A stretch of 21,643 nucleotides of DNA, taken from NCBI GenBank assembly GCA_900547755.1, contig URIC01000042.1:1-21643 (forward strand), read 5' to 3'. A program made the translations under genes and the position numbers. Shown in pieces: positions 1-7,930 of this stretch; within the stretch, counting starts at the first letter, position 1; each line of letters opens with the position of its first letter. This stretch comes from an uncultured Bacteroidales bacterium (GTDB lineage: Bacteria > Bacteroidota > Bacteroidia > Bacteroidales > Muribaculaceae). The notes beneath the pieces are model-generated. The model did no database searches. It was not told the origin of the DNA and saw nothing but the letters and a program-made list of their open reading frames with translations.

Positions 1-19
1 TATACCCTTTCGGATATTG

Positions 20-94
20 GGTGAAAGATGGGTCTCGAACCCACGACCTACGGAACCACAATCCGTCGCTCTAACCAACTGAGCTACATCCACC
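20..94 (-). tRNA. tRNA-His (GTG anticodon)
   Basis: Read on the minus strand this folds into a full cloverleaf. The anticodon stem ACGGA/TCCGT encloses the loop TTGTGGT with anticodon GTG (His). The D-stem is GCTC/GAGC, and the T-arm has loop TTCGAGA. The extra G before position 1 (G at 94) faces C at position 73 (base 20), which is the identity element specific to histidine tRNAs. The CCA end is not encoded. The acceptor stem has one T-T mismatch (tRNA positions 6:67) and one G-T pair. A matching Bacteroidota promoter lies directly upstream. Confidence 0.96.
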
Positions 95-127
95 ATATTG
101 CAACGGGACTTTTGCCTAATTGCGGTG

Positions 128-159
128 CAAAGTTACATACTTTTTCTCATTTGAACAAA
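128..159 (-). promoter_or_regulatory. Promoter of tRNA-His
   Basis: On the minus strand a TTTG (-33 element, bases 159-156) is followed after exactly 20 bases by TAACTTTG (-7 element, bases 135-128). This fits the Bacteroidota primary sigma-factor consensus TTTG-N19-21-TAnnTTTG. Transcription would begin near base 121-122, about 27 bases before the mature tRNA 5' end. The rest of the 95-295 gap is AT-rich and holds no other feature I can support. No clear terminator follows the relA homologue. Confidence 0.8.
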
Positions 160-295
160 TTTTGAAACAGTTTATTCGCCAAAATAATTACCTCCGATAA
201 CAATATATTGATTTTCAAGAATATATAAATCCAGTTGTCCGGCGGTACAATTATCCGCATGGGGGCGATACTCTCTTTTCAGTATGTTCAGACTG

Positions 296-2515
296 TCAGA
301 TACGAATCACTTGCTTGACACCTTTGACAGTGGAAATTTTCTTCAACAAAGAACCGAGGGCATTACGGTCCGCAATACCGATAGTCATCTCGCCATTAAA
401 CAGGCCGTCCAACGAATTGATGGAAATAGACCTTAGCTGCGTATTCTTTTCTTTGTTGATAATGGAAGTAATGTTGGTGACTATGCCTATGTCGTCCTGC
501 CCCACCACACGTATGTTCACGGACATGAAGGCGCCGGCCTCGCCGCTCCATTTTACGGAAATGAGACGATAAGGGTATTTCTCTCGGATGTGGCGGGCGT
601 TGGGGCAGTCGCAGCGATGTATTTTGACTACGCCGTCGGAACTGATAAAACCGAACACCTCGTCGCCATATACAGGAGCGCAGCATCGTGCCATCTTATA
701 GTTCAGGCCCTTGATGTTCTTGTCTCCGATGACCAGTACATCCCCTTTGCTTTCTTCCTGTCCGGACCGAATCCGGAACTCTTCCGCACCCACATGGGGC
801 ACAGCGCCTTCCGTCTCCGCGAGTACGGGCGTGCAAAGGGCTATGACACGGTTCATGTCCAGAGTGCCCTCCGCCACATCCGCAAAGAAGTCGGAAGAGA
901 ATCTGTACCCGAGTTTCTTGATAGCCTTTGACAGAAGAGTCTCATCCACTTCCAGTTTACGGTTCTTGAAGCGTCGTTCCAGCAACTCGCGGCCCAAATC
1001 GGCCTGACGGGTCTTGGCCTCGTTCAGGGCCTGGCGTATCTTGTTGCGTGCGCGCGAGGAGACCACCACCTGCAGCCAGTCCTGCTTGGGGCTCTGGGTG
1101 GCCGATGTAATTATCTCCACCGTGTCGCCGTTGCACACCCGGTATGTAATCTTCTCATGGCGTCCGTTCACGAGCGCGCCGGTGCAATGACAGCCCACAT
1201 TGGAATGGATGTGGAAAGCGAAGTCAAGCACGGTGCTTCCGGGAGAGAGACGGAACAGGTCTCCCTTCGGTGTGAAGGCAAAGACTTCTTTTTCCTGATT
1301 GATACGCATTGAGCGCATAAGCTGCATAGGGCCGGCATCGGCGCTCTCCAGTATGTCGCGGATATTGTTCATCCACTGGTCTGTGGAATCGCCGTGTCCC
1401 CCTTTGTATCGCCAGTGGGCAGCCAGGCCTTTTTCAGCCACGAGGTCCATGCGTATAGTGCGGAACTGCACCTCCACCCACTTGTTGCCGGGTCCCATGA
1501 CGGTGGCGTGCAGAGACTCGTAGCCATTGCTCTTGGGCAGGGAAATCCAGTCTTTCATGCGGGCCGGGTTGGCTGTGTACATATCGGCGAGAATGCTGTA
1601 AGCAAGCCAGCAATCTCTCTTCTCGCGTTCACGCGGAGTGTCTATTATCACACGTATGGCGAAAAGGTCGTATATGTGGTCCAGGTCAACCTTCTGTTTC
1701 TTTATTTTCGCCCAGATAGAGCTTATGGACTTTGTGCGTCCCTTGATAGAGAAGCGAAGACCCGCATCCTGCAGCTTCTTCTTCACCGGGGCTATGAAGG
1801 CCGCTATGTAAGCGTCTCTCTGCCGCTTGGTCTCATTCAGGCGGCGGGCTATGTTGGAGTATATCTCCCGGTTGGTGTATTTGAGGCTTAAGTCTTCCAG
1901 TTCCCCCTTAATCTTGTAAAGGCCGAGTCTATGGGCCAGCTGCGCGTAAAGGCAATTGGCCTCGAAGGCAAGCGTGCGCACCCAGTCCTCGTGGGGATGA
2001 TGGTTTACCATGCGCATCAGAGTGAGACACTCGGCAATCATGACGATGATAATGCGTATGTCGCGTGCCAGCGAGATGAGCAAGCCCCGGAAATTATCCT
2101 GACTGACATCGGTGCCGCGCGATGCGAACTCGCTCACTTTGGCGTATCCCTCCAGCAAGGCGGTGACATCCTCTCCCCAGGCGGCTGTCACTTCGGCGCG
2201 GGAAACCATGTCGGTCTGCATGGCTGCCGAGAGGCATATCACCACAAGGAGATTACGGTCCGGCTCTATCATTTCAGCAAAGAGACGGGCTGTGCGGGCT
2301 GTGACGAGGGCACGGCTCATGCAATGCGCGTCGCGTGTATGGTCTGAGCCGGGACGCCGGGCCATGTCGTAGAGAAAACGGCGTTCAGCGGGGGTGAACC
2401 GGCCTGCCGAGAGGCGGCACACACGGAGCATGGCCATCCGTATTTCAGATATTTCGAGGTCGGAGAGAGGAGCGTCAACTGATGACGGATACTGGTATTT
2501 CTTCGAATCCTGCAT
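296..2515 (-). CDS. relA: RelA/SpoT-family (p)ppGpp synthetase, hydrolase domain degenerate
   Basis: This is a 739-residue long RelA/SpoT homologue that makes the stringent-response alarmone (p)ppGpp from ATP and GTP/GDP. It is cytosolic and ribosome-associated. The domain order is an HD-type region (about 60-200), synthetase (about 245-375, with GRTKSISSIW at 259-268, GYESLH at 331-336 and EVQFRT at 348-353), TGS (about 407-470), a zinc-finger-like Cys region (CC at 611-612, C635, C637) and ACT (about 662-739). In the HD region the metal-binding His-Asp and Glu-Asp pairs of active hydrolases are gone: CLSAAMQTD stands where a sequence like LLHDVVED is expected. Hydrolase activity is therefore unlikely. 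The synthetase nevertheless carries RMKD (319-322), the RXKD form typical of bifunctional enzymes, and not the EXDD form of E. coli RelA. Sixty-one bases separate it from the upstream hydrolase gene, and no clear promoter is visible between them. A separate SpoT-type hydrolase should exist elsewhere in the genome. Confidence 0.93.
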   Translation of the reverse strand: MQDSKKYQYPSSVDAPLSDLEISEIRMAMLRVCRLSAGRFTPAERRFLYDMARRPGSDHTRDAHCMSRALVTARTARLFAEMIEPDRNLLVVICLSAAMQTDMVSRAEVTAAWGEDVTALLEGYAKVSEFASRGTDVSQDNFRGLLISLARDIRIIIVMIAECLTLMRMVNHHPHEDWVRTLAFEANCLYAQLAHRLGLYKIKGELEDLSLKYTNREIYSNIARRLNETKRQRDAYIAAFIAPVKKKLQDAGLRFSIKGRTKSISSIWAKIKKQKVDLDHIYDLFAIRVIIDTPREREKRDCWLAYSILADMYTANPARMKDWISLPKSNGYESLHATVMGPGNKWVEVQFRTIRMDLVAEKGLAAHWRYKGGHGDSTDQWMNNIRDILESADAGPMQLMRSMRINQEKEVFAFTPKGDLFRLSPGSTVLDFAFHIHSNVGCHCTGALVNGRHEKITYRVCNGDTVEIITSATQSPKQDWLQVVVSSRARNKIRQALNEAKTRQADLGRELLERRFKNRKLEVDETLLSKAIKKLGYRFSSDFFADVAEGTLDMNRVIALCTPVLAETEGAVPHVGAEEFRIRSGQEESKGDVLVIGDKNIKGLNYKMARCCAPVYGDEVFGFISSDGVVKIHRCDCPNARHIREKYPYRLISVKWSGEAGAFMSVNIRVVGQDDIGIVTNITSIINKEKNTQLRSISINSLDGLFNGEMTIGIADRNALGSLLKKISTVKGVKQVIRI

Positions 2516-2576
2516 CTTGATTATTTAAGAGGCTTTTAAAATATATTCACACCGGTCATGGATTAAAAACAACGGT

Positions 2577-3692
2577 TCACTTCCGCATGAAAGCGAAGAT
2601 AGTGTCGTAAGCGGCTTCACGCACCTTCGGGGAGGAAAGGATGAGGTCGTGGATGCCACCGGAAATAGCGGAGACCTGCGGGTTCCTGCCCATCTTCACT
2701 CCTCGCTTCCGTAGCATCGCGGGGTCCAGGACTATATCCTCGCTCATACAGGCGGAATCCCAGGTACAGGCATGGCCTCCCCGGTCGGAGTGCATCACCA
2801 GCACAGGGACGGTTATGTTTCCGGCATGTCGCATCAGGCGACTCTGCCCCCGGCTGATAGCCCTTATCCACCCGGCCTTGACCGGAGGCGACACTATCAT
2901 TTTCCAGTCCGTGTCATACTCCCACTCTCCGTGGTACCTACGCAGCAGGCTTTGGGCGTAAGCGTCGCAGTCGCCCTGGTCAATCATCGTTCCGGGACTA
3001 AGCGCACCCCAGGCACTCACAGCCGGGAGCAGTACATTGCGGTAGAAACCGTTGAAATTCCATTCCAGGAAGGGGCTGTCCGTCACCACACGCCGGACTC
3101 CCACACGAGCTCCCCTTTCGGCAGCAAACGCAAGGACAGTGAGGCCTCCGGTGGAATGGCCGCTCAAGGTGACGTCTGTGTTACCGTCGCGACGTACCAC
3201 CCGCAGAGCGGAGTCTATGTCGGTGAAATATTCGTCTATCTCACGCACATCGAAGGGGTACTGCCAGGGTTGTAGACTACGTCCGTAACGGCGAAGGTCC
3301 ACCGCGTAGAAATTGTAGCCTTCGGCCACATACCTCTCCCCCATTTCTTTTTGGAAAAAATAATCGTTGAATCCGTGTACATACAACACGGCGCGACCAC
3401 AATGGGAAGGAGTGAGTTTGCGAATCACAGTGCAGCGCACCGGTCCGTCGAAGCTGTTGCCGAGGTTTATCTGACGGGCTTCGTAACCGGCGAGTATGTC
3501 CGGGTGCCAATCGGTGTCGGCGGCTGCGGCTTTCGGTCCGGTGTATTGCTTGGGATGCAGCTCCTGCCACAGACGGCTCGTCTGCGGCGAGTCCGCTCCG
3601 GCAGGACCGGCCGCCATCAGCGCCGCTGTCATTAGAAGGAGCGTCGCGCCGAGAGGCAGCAATCTCATATATCCGTTGTTTCGCTTTCTCAT
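2577..3692 (-). CDS. Secreted alpha/beta hydrolase (serine aminopeptidase / monoacylglycerol lipase-like)
   Basis: The product is 371 residues. The N-terminus has basic residues (MRKRNNGYMR) followed by a hydrophobic stretch to about residue 30, which looks like a Sec signal peptide ending near AGADS. No lipobox Cys is visible, so a periplasmic location is likely. The core has the alpha/beta-hydrolase fold signs: VLYVHGFNDY (oxyanion region, about 102-111), the nucleophile elbow GHSTGG with Ser180, a candidate catalytic Asp at 303 (VMHSDRGG) or 323, and the catalytic His at 348 (GGIHDL). The pattern fits the Hydrolase_4/S33 group, whose members cleave esters, lipids or peptides; the substrate cannot be told. 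A start at Met9 is also possible. It lies 76 bases downstream of rnfA behind a strong hairpin, so it may be read partly from the rnf promoter. Confidence 0.85.
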   Translation of the reverse strand: MRKRNNGYMRLLPLGATLLLMTAALMAAGPAGADSPQTSRLWQELHPKQYTGPKAAAADTDWHPDILAGYEARQINLGNSFDGPVRCTVIRKLTPSHCGRAVLYVHGFNDYFFQKEMGERYVAEGYNFYAVDLRRYGRSLQPWQYPFDVREIDEYFTDIDSALRVVRRDGNTDVTLSGHSTGGLTVLAFAAERGARVGVRRVVTDSPFLEWNFNGFYRNVLLPAVSAWGALSPGTMIDQGDCDAYAQSLLRRYHGEWEYDTDWKMIVSPPVKAGWIRAISRGQSRLMRHAGNITVPVLVMHSDRGGHACTWDSACMSEDIVLDPAMLRKRGVKMGRNPQVSAISGGIHDLILSSPKVREAAYDTIFAFMRK

Positions 3693-3710
3693 ATTCTTAC
3701 CTGCATAAGT

Positions 3711-3747
3711 AACGCCCTTGCCGGCTCAAAAGGTCGGCAAGAGCGTT
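3711..3747 (-). terminator. Strong hairpin between rnfA and the hydrolase gene
   Basis: Two 13-base arms (3711-3723 and 3735-3747) flank an 11-base loop. In minus-strand RNA all 13 positions pair, one of them as U-G. In plus-strand RNA the same position would be a C-A mismatch, so the minus-strand transcript is the better folder. No U-tract follows the stem in the minus direction (ACTTATG follows), while T6 follows it in the plus direction, where no gene would need it. It could be a processing or stabilising 3' structure of the rnf message, or a partial terminator. Its exact role is unclear. Confidence 0.55.
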
Positions 3748-3768
3748 GATTTTTTCAGCAAGGTGGCC

Positions 3769-4353
3769 TCAACCGCCTATTTTGATGCCCGAGAAACCCA
3801 TGAAGGCCATAGCGAGAATACCGGCCCCGATAAGAGCCAAGGGTACACCTTTCATTCCCTTTGGCACGGAAGTCACTTCCAGCTGTTCGCGAATACCGGC
3901 AAACAGGAACAGCGCCAAAGTAAAGCCTATGGATGTCGAAAGGCCGTAGACCACGCTCTCCATGAGTGTGTACCCCTTCTGCACGACAAGTATCGCCACG
4001 CCCAACACAGCGCAGTTTGTAGTGATGAGAGGAAGGAACACGCCCAAAGCCTCATACATGGCCGGCGCTATCTTCTTAATCACAATCTCAAGCATCTGCA
4101 CCAGCGATGCTATGACGAGAATGAAAAGAATAGTCTGTAGGAACACCAGGTCCAAAGGCACCAATACATAAGTCTGCAGACACCAGGTGACCGCTGTGGC
4201 CAGGGTGATGACGAATGTCACTGCAGCGCCCATGCCGAGAGCCGAGTCCGTATGCTTGGAGACGCCAAGGAAGGGACAGATGCCGAGGAACTGCGACAAT
4301 ACGATATTGTTAATAAATATCGCCGTTACTATTATCGATATGTATGTGAGCAT
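3769..4353 (-). CDS. rnfA: Rnf complex subunit RnfA
   Basis: This is a 194-residue integral membrane protein with about six hydrophobic segments. It begins MLTYISIIVTAIFINNIVLS, the characteristic RnfA/RsxA/NqrE start, and has the family's usual length. RnfA and RnfE are related inverted-topology subunits that form the membrane core of the Rnf ion-translocating ferredoxin:NAD oxidoreductase. Cys26 (LGICPFLG) and Cys114 (TTNCAVLG) sit where the family keeps the cysteines that, with their RnfE counterparts, hold an intramembrane Fe-S cluster. It is the last gene of the operon, 11 bases after rnfE. Confidence 0.97.
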   Translation of the reverse strand: MLTYISIIVTAIFINNIVLSQFLGICPFLGVSKHTDSALGMGAAVTFVITLATAVTWCLQTYVLVPLDLVFLQTILFILVIASLVQMLEIVIKKIAPAMYEALGVFLPLITTNCAVLGVAILVVQKGYTLMESVVYGLSTSIGFTLALFLFAGIREQLEVTSVPKGMKGVPLALIGAGILAMAFMGFSGIKIGG

Positions 4354-4364
4354 AAGTCTGTGTC

Positions 4365-4961
4365 TTATTTATTAATGTGGCGCAGGAGCGCGTTTACACA
4401 AGCAATCATATATCCCAGGGCGATAAATGCACCGGGAGCAAGCACAAAAAGGAGCATACCGAAGTCCTCGGAATAGAGAGAGGTGCCGAATATGGAACCG
4501 GTGCCGAGCAATTCGCGGACAGCGCCAAGCAGAGTGAGAGCCAGGGTGAAACCGATGCCGCAGCCCAGTCCGTCGAGGGCGGAGTCGAATACTCCGTTGC
4601 GGGAAGCGAATGCCTCGGCGCGGCCAAGCAGGATACAGTTTACCACAATCAGCGGAATGAACAGACCCAGGCTCTCCTCCAAAGCGGGGGCCCAGGCCCT
4701 GATGGCCAGCTGCAGCAGGGTCACGAAAGTGGCTATGACGACAATGAAGACAGGAATACGCACCTTATCGGGCACCAGGCTCTTCATTATTGAAATAACA
4801 GTATTGGAACATATCAGCACCGCGGCTGTGGCCAGGCCCATCATAAGGCCGTTCATGGCCGAAGAAGTGGTTCCCAAAGTGGCGCACATACCCAGCAGGA
4901 GCACCAACACGGGATTGGCCGGGAGTATGCCGTTCCAGATTATATCGAGTTTGCGTTTCAT
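4365..4961 (-). CDS. rnfE: Rnf complex subunit RnfE
   Basis: This 198-residue membrane protein starts MKRKLDIIWNGILPANPVLV, followed by LLLGMCATLG, matching RnfE/RsxE/NqrD. About six hydrophobic segments are visible. It pairs with RnfA in the membrane core that carries electrons across the membrane and drives Na+ or H+ export. Cys26 (GMCATLG) and Cys109 (VVNCILLG) mirror Cys26 and Cys114 of RnfA, as expected for the pseudo-symmetric cluster site. It begins 6 bases after the rnfG stop codon, indicating co-transcription. Confidence 0.97.
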   Translation of the reverse strand: MKRKLDIIWNGILPANPVLVLLLGMCATLGTTSSAMNGLMMGLATAAVLICSNTVISIMKSLVPDKVRIPVFIVVIATFVTLLQLAIRAWAPALEESLGLFIPLIVVNCILLGRAEAFASRNGVFDSALDGLGCGIGFTLALTLLGAVRELLGTGSIFGTSLYSEDFGMLLFVLAPGAFIALGYMIACVNALLRHINK

Positions 4962-4967
4962 GGTTGA

Positions 4968-5636
4968 TTAATGTTTAGAGTTTTGCTTGGAAGCGCCGGA
5001 AGAAGCATCTCCCTTAGCCTGCTTCACACCGGAACCTTCCTGCTTGTCGGCCACCATACGGTAAGCCTCAAAGCCCTCGCGCACAGCGCCGAGGAAAGCG
5101 CGGGAGGAAATGGTAGCGGCGGTGATACCGTCAATCTCGCCGTGCTGTTCAGTATCCTTCACGACATAAAACGAGACCTCCGCAGGAGACTTGGCGAGGA
5201 TGGAACGGGCATCTTTCGGGTCGCGGAACCAAAGCTGCATCTTGCTGCCCAGACCGGGAGTCTCGCTATGTGAGAGTACCTGATAGTCCTTCACCGTGCC
5301 GTCGGCGTTGAAGCCGGCCATAATCGTGACTTCACCGCCAAAACCCTCCATAGAATAAGTGGATACGGCGGCACCGTTGAACTTGCCTTTAAGGAAAGCG
5401 GGATACACTGTACAGGTTGTACCGGAGGGGGTGGTCACCTCCACGGCATCGGCCACAGGGTCGTTGTCAAAGTCAGGAGCCACGCGGCGTATGGCATCCA
5501 GGCGGCTCCGCTGCTCGGCCTGCGCTATCGGCTCCTTGGTGACGGTATACATGCCGGCAAGCAATGCGGCGGCCACAATACTCACGATGCCCAAAGACAG
5601 CACCATATTCGGAAGGGTGGATTTCAGTTTTTTCAT
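4968..5636 (-). CDS. rnfG: Rnf complex subunit RnfG, covalent flavoprotein
   Basis: I choose the ATG at 5636, giving 222 residues (MKKLKSTLPN...), over an in-frame start 19 codons upstream. It overlaps the rnfD stop as ATGA and has a textbook Shine-Dalgarno sequence just upstream. There is one N-terminal membrane anchor (about 11-30) and an extracytoplasmic FMN-binding domain. HSETPGLG (122-129) and the flavinylation-type motif GITAATIS are the family signatures; Thr175 is the expected FMN attachment site. The attachment motif here is TAAT, where S/T-G-A-T is more common. RnfG relays electrons between RnfD and the rest of the complex. An ApbE flavin transferase is needed but is not in this window. 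The Lys/Ser/Gly-rich tail (about 195-222) looks disordered. Confidence 0.96.
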   Translation of the reverse strand: MKKLKSTLPNMVLSLGIVSIVAAALLAGMYTVTKEPIAQAEQRSRLDAIRRVAPDFDNDPVADAVEVTTPSGTTCTVYPAFLKGKFNGAAVSTYSMEGFGGEVTIMAGFNADGTVKDYQVLSHSETPGLGSKMQLWFRDPKDARSILAKSPAEVSFYVVKDTEQHGEIDGITAATISSRAFLGAVREGFEAYRMVADKQEGSGVKQAKGDASSGASKQNSKH

Positions 5637-6613
5637 GCCTTCACCTCCTTTCCGAAACGGTGTCGGCCGGTACCGAAGCGGGTCGGCCGGCAATATTTGT
5701 TGAGCAACGGGGTACAGCTGTTACCCAACAGGATAGCGAAGGAGACACCTTCGGGGTAAGCGCCCCACAGACGTATTACCATTGTTATGACACCTATCAG
5801 CACTCCGTAGATGAGCTGTCCGCGGTGGGTCATAGGAGAGGTGACATAGTCGGTGGCCATGAACACGGCACCGAGCAGCATACCGCCGCTGAGGAGTTCC
5901 ACCAACGGATTGGCTCCGACACACCAGGCCAGGAGCGCTGCGGACACAAGCATCGAGAGAGGGATGTGCCAGGTTATGGTACGGGTCATGAGCAGATACA
6001 CCATACCCACAAGGATGGCTATGGAACCTACCTCGCCCCAGGAGCCGTTCATATCGCCGAGGCTGACTCCGAGCCAGTCAATGGCAGATGACTCAATTTC
6101 GTGGCCCGACATCTTGAGCTGTCCGAGAATCGTGGCGCCTGAAGCGGCATCGGCACCGGGAGCAAAACCGCTGCCCACACCCACGCTCCATGTGGTCATG
6201 GCCGCCGGGAAAGAGAGGAGCAGGAACACACGTCCCACAAGGGCCGGATTCCAGATATTGGTTCCCAATCCGCCGAAACTCATCTTGCCTATGCCTATGG
6301 CTACCACGGCACCGATGACCACCATCCAGAGGGGGAGCGAGGCGGGAACGTTCATGGCCAGCAAGATGCCGGTGATCAAAGCCGAACCGTTGAACAGCGA
6401 GAAGGGGCGCTTCATTATCAGCGAACCTATCACCCACTCGGTGAGCAGACAGGCGCAGACGCTTGTCAGCAAGCACAGGAAGCTGTCAAGGCCAAAGACC
6501 CAGAAGCCTACGGCCACAGCCGGGAGCAGGGCTATAACGACATTCCACATACGCCGGCTTACGCTGTCGCGGCTGTGTACGTGGGGAGACCCTGATATGA
6601 GTAATTGTTGCAT
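5633..6613 (-). CDS. rnfD: Rnf complex subunit RnfD, covalent flavoprotein
   Basis: I choose the ATG at 6613 (MQQLLISGSPHVHSRDSVSR), 4 bases after the rnfC stop, giving 326 residues. A longer in-frame start would run back into rnfC and lacks family similarity. The protein is polytopic, with many hydrophobic segments from about residue 24 to the end. The motif AASGATILG contains Thr161, the expected site of covalent FMN attachment (S-G-A-T consensus). GGLGTNIWNPALVGR (114-128) is another conserved RnfD/NqrB segment. RnfD forms the membrane electron and ion path with RnfG, RnfA and RnfE. Its 3' end overlaps rnfG by four bases. Confidence 0.96.
   Translation of the reverse strand: MQQLLISGSPHVHSRDSVSRRMWNVVIALLPAVAVGFWVFGLDSFLCLLTSVCACLLTEWVIGSLIMKRPFSLFNGSALITGILLAMNVPASLPLWMVVIGAVVAIGIGKMSFGGLGTNIWNPALVGRVFLLLSFPAAMTTWSVGVGSGFAPGADAASGATILGQLKMSGHEIESSAIDWLGVSLGDMNGSWGEVGSIAILVGMVYLLMTRTITWHIPLSMLVSAALLAWCVGANPLVELLSGGMLLGAVFMATDYVTSPMTHRGQLIYGVLIGVITMVIRLWGAYPEGVSFAILLGNSCTPLLNKYCRPTRFGTGRHRFGKEVKA
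5641..5651 (-). promoter_or_regulatory. Strong Shine-Dalgarno sequence of rnfG
   Basis: On the minus strand AAAGGAGGTGA lies a few bases before the rnfG ATG at 5636, inside the last codons of rnfD. It is a near-complete complement of the 16S rRNA 3' end. Bacteroidota genes usually lack such sites, and the other starts in this window are A-rich with no comparable motif. It fixes the rnfG start and suggests translational re-initiation at the ATGA overlap. Confidence 0.75.
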
Positions 6614-6617
6614 ATCT

Positions 6618-7928
6618 TTACTTGAGTTTTCTGATTTCACGTTTAGCCTGGCGGATGTAGTCCAGCAGGGGACGGGATGCCGGGCAAGTATATACACAGC
6701 TGCCGCACTCTATACAGTCGGCCACATTGTGGTTCTTGGTGTCCAGCCAAAGATTCCGCTCGCTCTGAGCTGCAAGCAGATAAGGTTCCAGACCCATAGC
6801 GCATACGCTGACACAGGATGCGCAACGGATGCAGGGCTCCGGAGCGCGTCTGCGCGAGTGACTCTCGGGCAGCACCAATATTCCGCTCATGCCCTTGGTG
6901 GTAACCGTATCCACAGTGGCCATTGCACGCCCCATCATCGGGCCACCGCTTATCACCTTGCCGGTATTCTCTGGAAGACCGCCGGCGGCCTCAATCAGGT
7001 CTCTTACCGGAGTGCCGATAGGCACCAGGAAGTTGCCGGGATTCGTAAGGTCGGGACCGGTGACGGTTACCACCCTGGAGGTGAGGGGCACACCCTTCTC
7101 GCAAGCCTGCCATACGGCATAGGCCGTAGCCACATTGTCGACGATAGCGCCTACATACACGGGCAGAGAGCCGGGAGGCACACAGCGGCCCAGAACAGCA
7201 TCTATCAGCTGCTTCTCGCCACCCTGCGGATATTTCTTTCTGAGAGCCACCACCTGCACTCCCTTGTGGTGTGTGGCGGCCTCGGACATGGCCCTGATGG
7301 CTTCAGGTTTGTTATCTTCGATGCCTATATAACAGGTGTCCACCTTGACGGCTTTCATAAGCCAGCAGGCGCCGCGCACCACCTCATCAGGATGCTCCTG
7401 CATCAGGCGGTCGTCGCAGGTAAGCCACGGCTCGCACTCCGCTCCGTTGATAATCACGAACTCGGGGCGATATTCCTTGCCCGGAGAGAGTTTGACGGAA
7501 GTGGGGAATGTGGCACCGCCCAGACCCACCACGCCGCAGGCGGCCACACGGGCCACGATGTCGGCGGGAGCGTAGTGCCGCTCAAGAACCATAGGCTCCA
7601 GAGCGTCCACCTCCAGCTGTTCGGCGTCACGGGTTATCTCGATAGCGTCTGCCGGGTAGCCGGCCACATCGCGTATCTGCGTGATTTTCTTGACAGTGCC
7701 ACTGACGGGGGAATGGAGCGCGGCGCTGACGTAACCGCCGGCCTTGGCTATAAGCTGACCGGCCAGCACTTTGTCCCCGGCCTTGACATCAGGCACCGAA
7801 GGCGCGCCAATGCTCTGGCTCAGCATAACGGTGAGCGTTCCTGCACTCACCGGCGAAGTTATGGGCACGCCGCTTGTGCGCTTATGGTCTGCGGGATGTA
7901 TGCCACCCTTGCGAAATGTCTTTAACAT
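6618..7928 (-). CDS. rnfC: Rnf complex subunit RnfC, NADH-binding Fe-S/FMN subunit
   Basis: This is a 436-residue peripheral protein on the cytoplasmic face that exchanges electrons with NAD(H). The N-terminal half has the RnfC barrel-sandwich and Nqo1-like regions, with GLGGATFPT (135-143) for flavin/NADH binding and YPQGGEKQLI (233-242). The C-terminus holds two [4Fe-4S] motifs: C366-x2-C369-x2-C372-x3-C376 and C405-x2-C408-x2-C411-x3-C415-P. The length is close to that of clostridial and Bacteroidota forms and lacks the long repetitive C-terminal tail of E. coli RsxC. The start lies two bases beyond the rnfB stop, so the two are translationally adjacent. Confidence 0.97.
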   Translation of the reverse strand: MLKTFRKGGIHPADHKRTSGVPITSPVSAGTLTVMLSQSIGAPSVPDVKAGDKVLAGQLIAKAGGYVSAALHSPVSGTVKKITQIRDVAGYPADAIEITRDAEQLEVDALEPMVLERHYAPADIVARVAACGVVGLGGATFPTSVKLSPGKEYRPEFVIINGAECEPWLTCDDRLMQEHPDEVVRGACWLMKAVKVDTCYIGIEDNKPEAIRAMSEAATHHKGVQVVALRKKYPQGGEKQLIDAVLGRCVPPGSLPVYVGAIVDNVATAYAVWQACEKGVPLTSRVVTVTGPDLTNPGNFLVPIGTPVRDLIEAAGGLPENTGKVISGGPMMGRAMATVDTVTTKGMSGILVLPESHSRRRAPEPCIRCASCVSVCAMGLEPYLLAAQSERNLWLDTKNHNVADCIECGSCVYTCPASRPLLDYIRQAKREIRKLK

Positions 7929-7930
7929 AC

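Noticed and set aside
147..260. 37-codon minus-strand frame between relA and tRNA-His (starts MRIIVPPDNW)
   Set aside because: It runs into the tRNA-His promoter, has no recognisable feature and is short enough to arise by chance in AT-rich DNA.
6614..6697. Longer RnfD start giving 28 extra residues
   Set aside because: It would overlap rnfC by about 80 bases, and the added residues do not resemble the RnfD N-terminus, which begins near MQQLLISGSPHVHS.
5853..7925. Very long open frame on the plus strand across the rnfC/rnfD region
   Set aside because: It lies antisense to two well-recognised Rnf genes with intact motifs; its translation shows no domain and the openness follows from the codon bias of the real genes.
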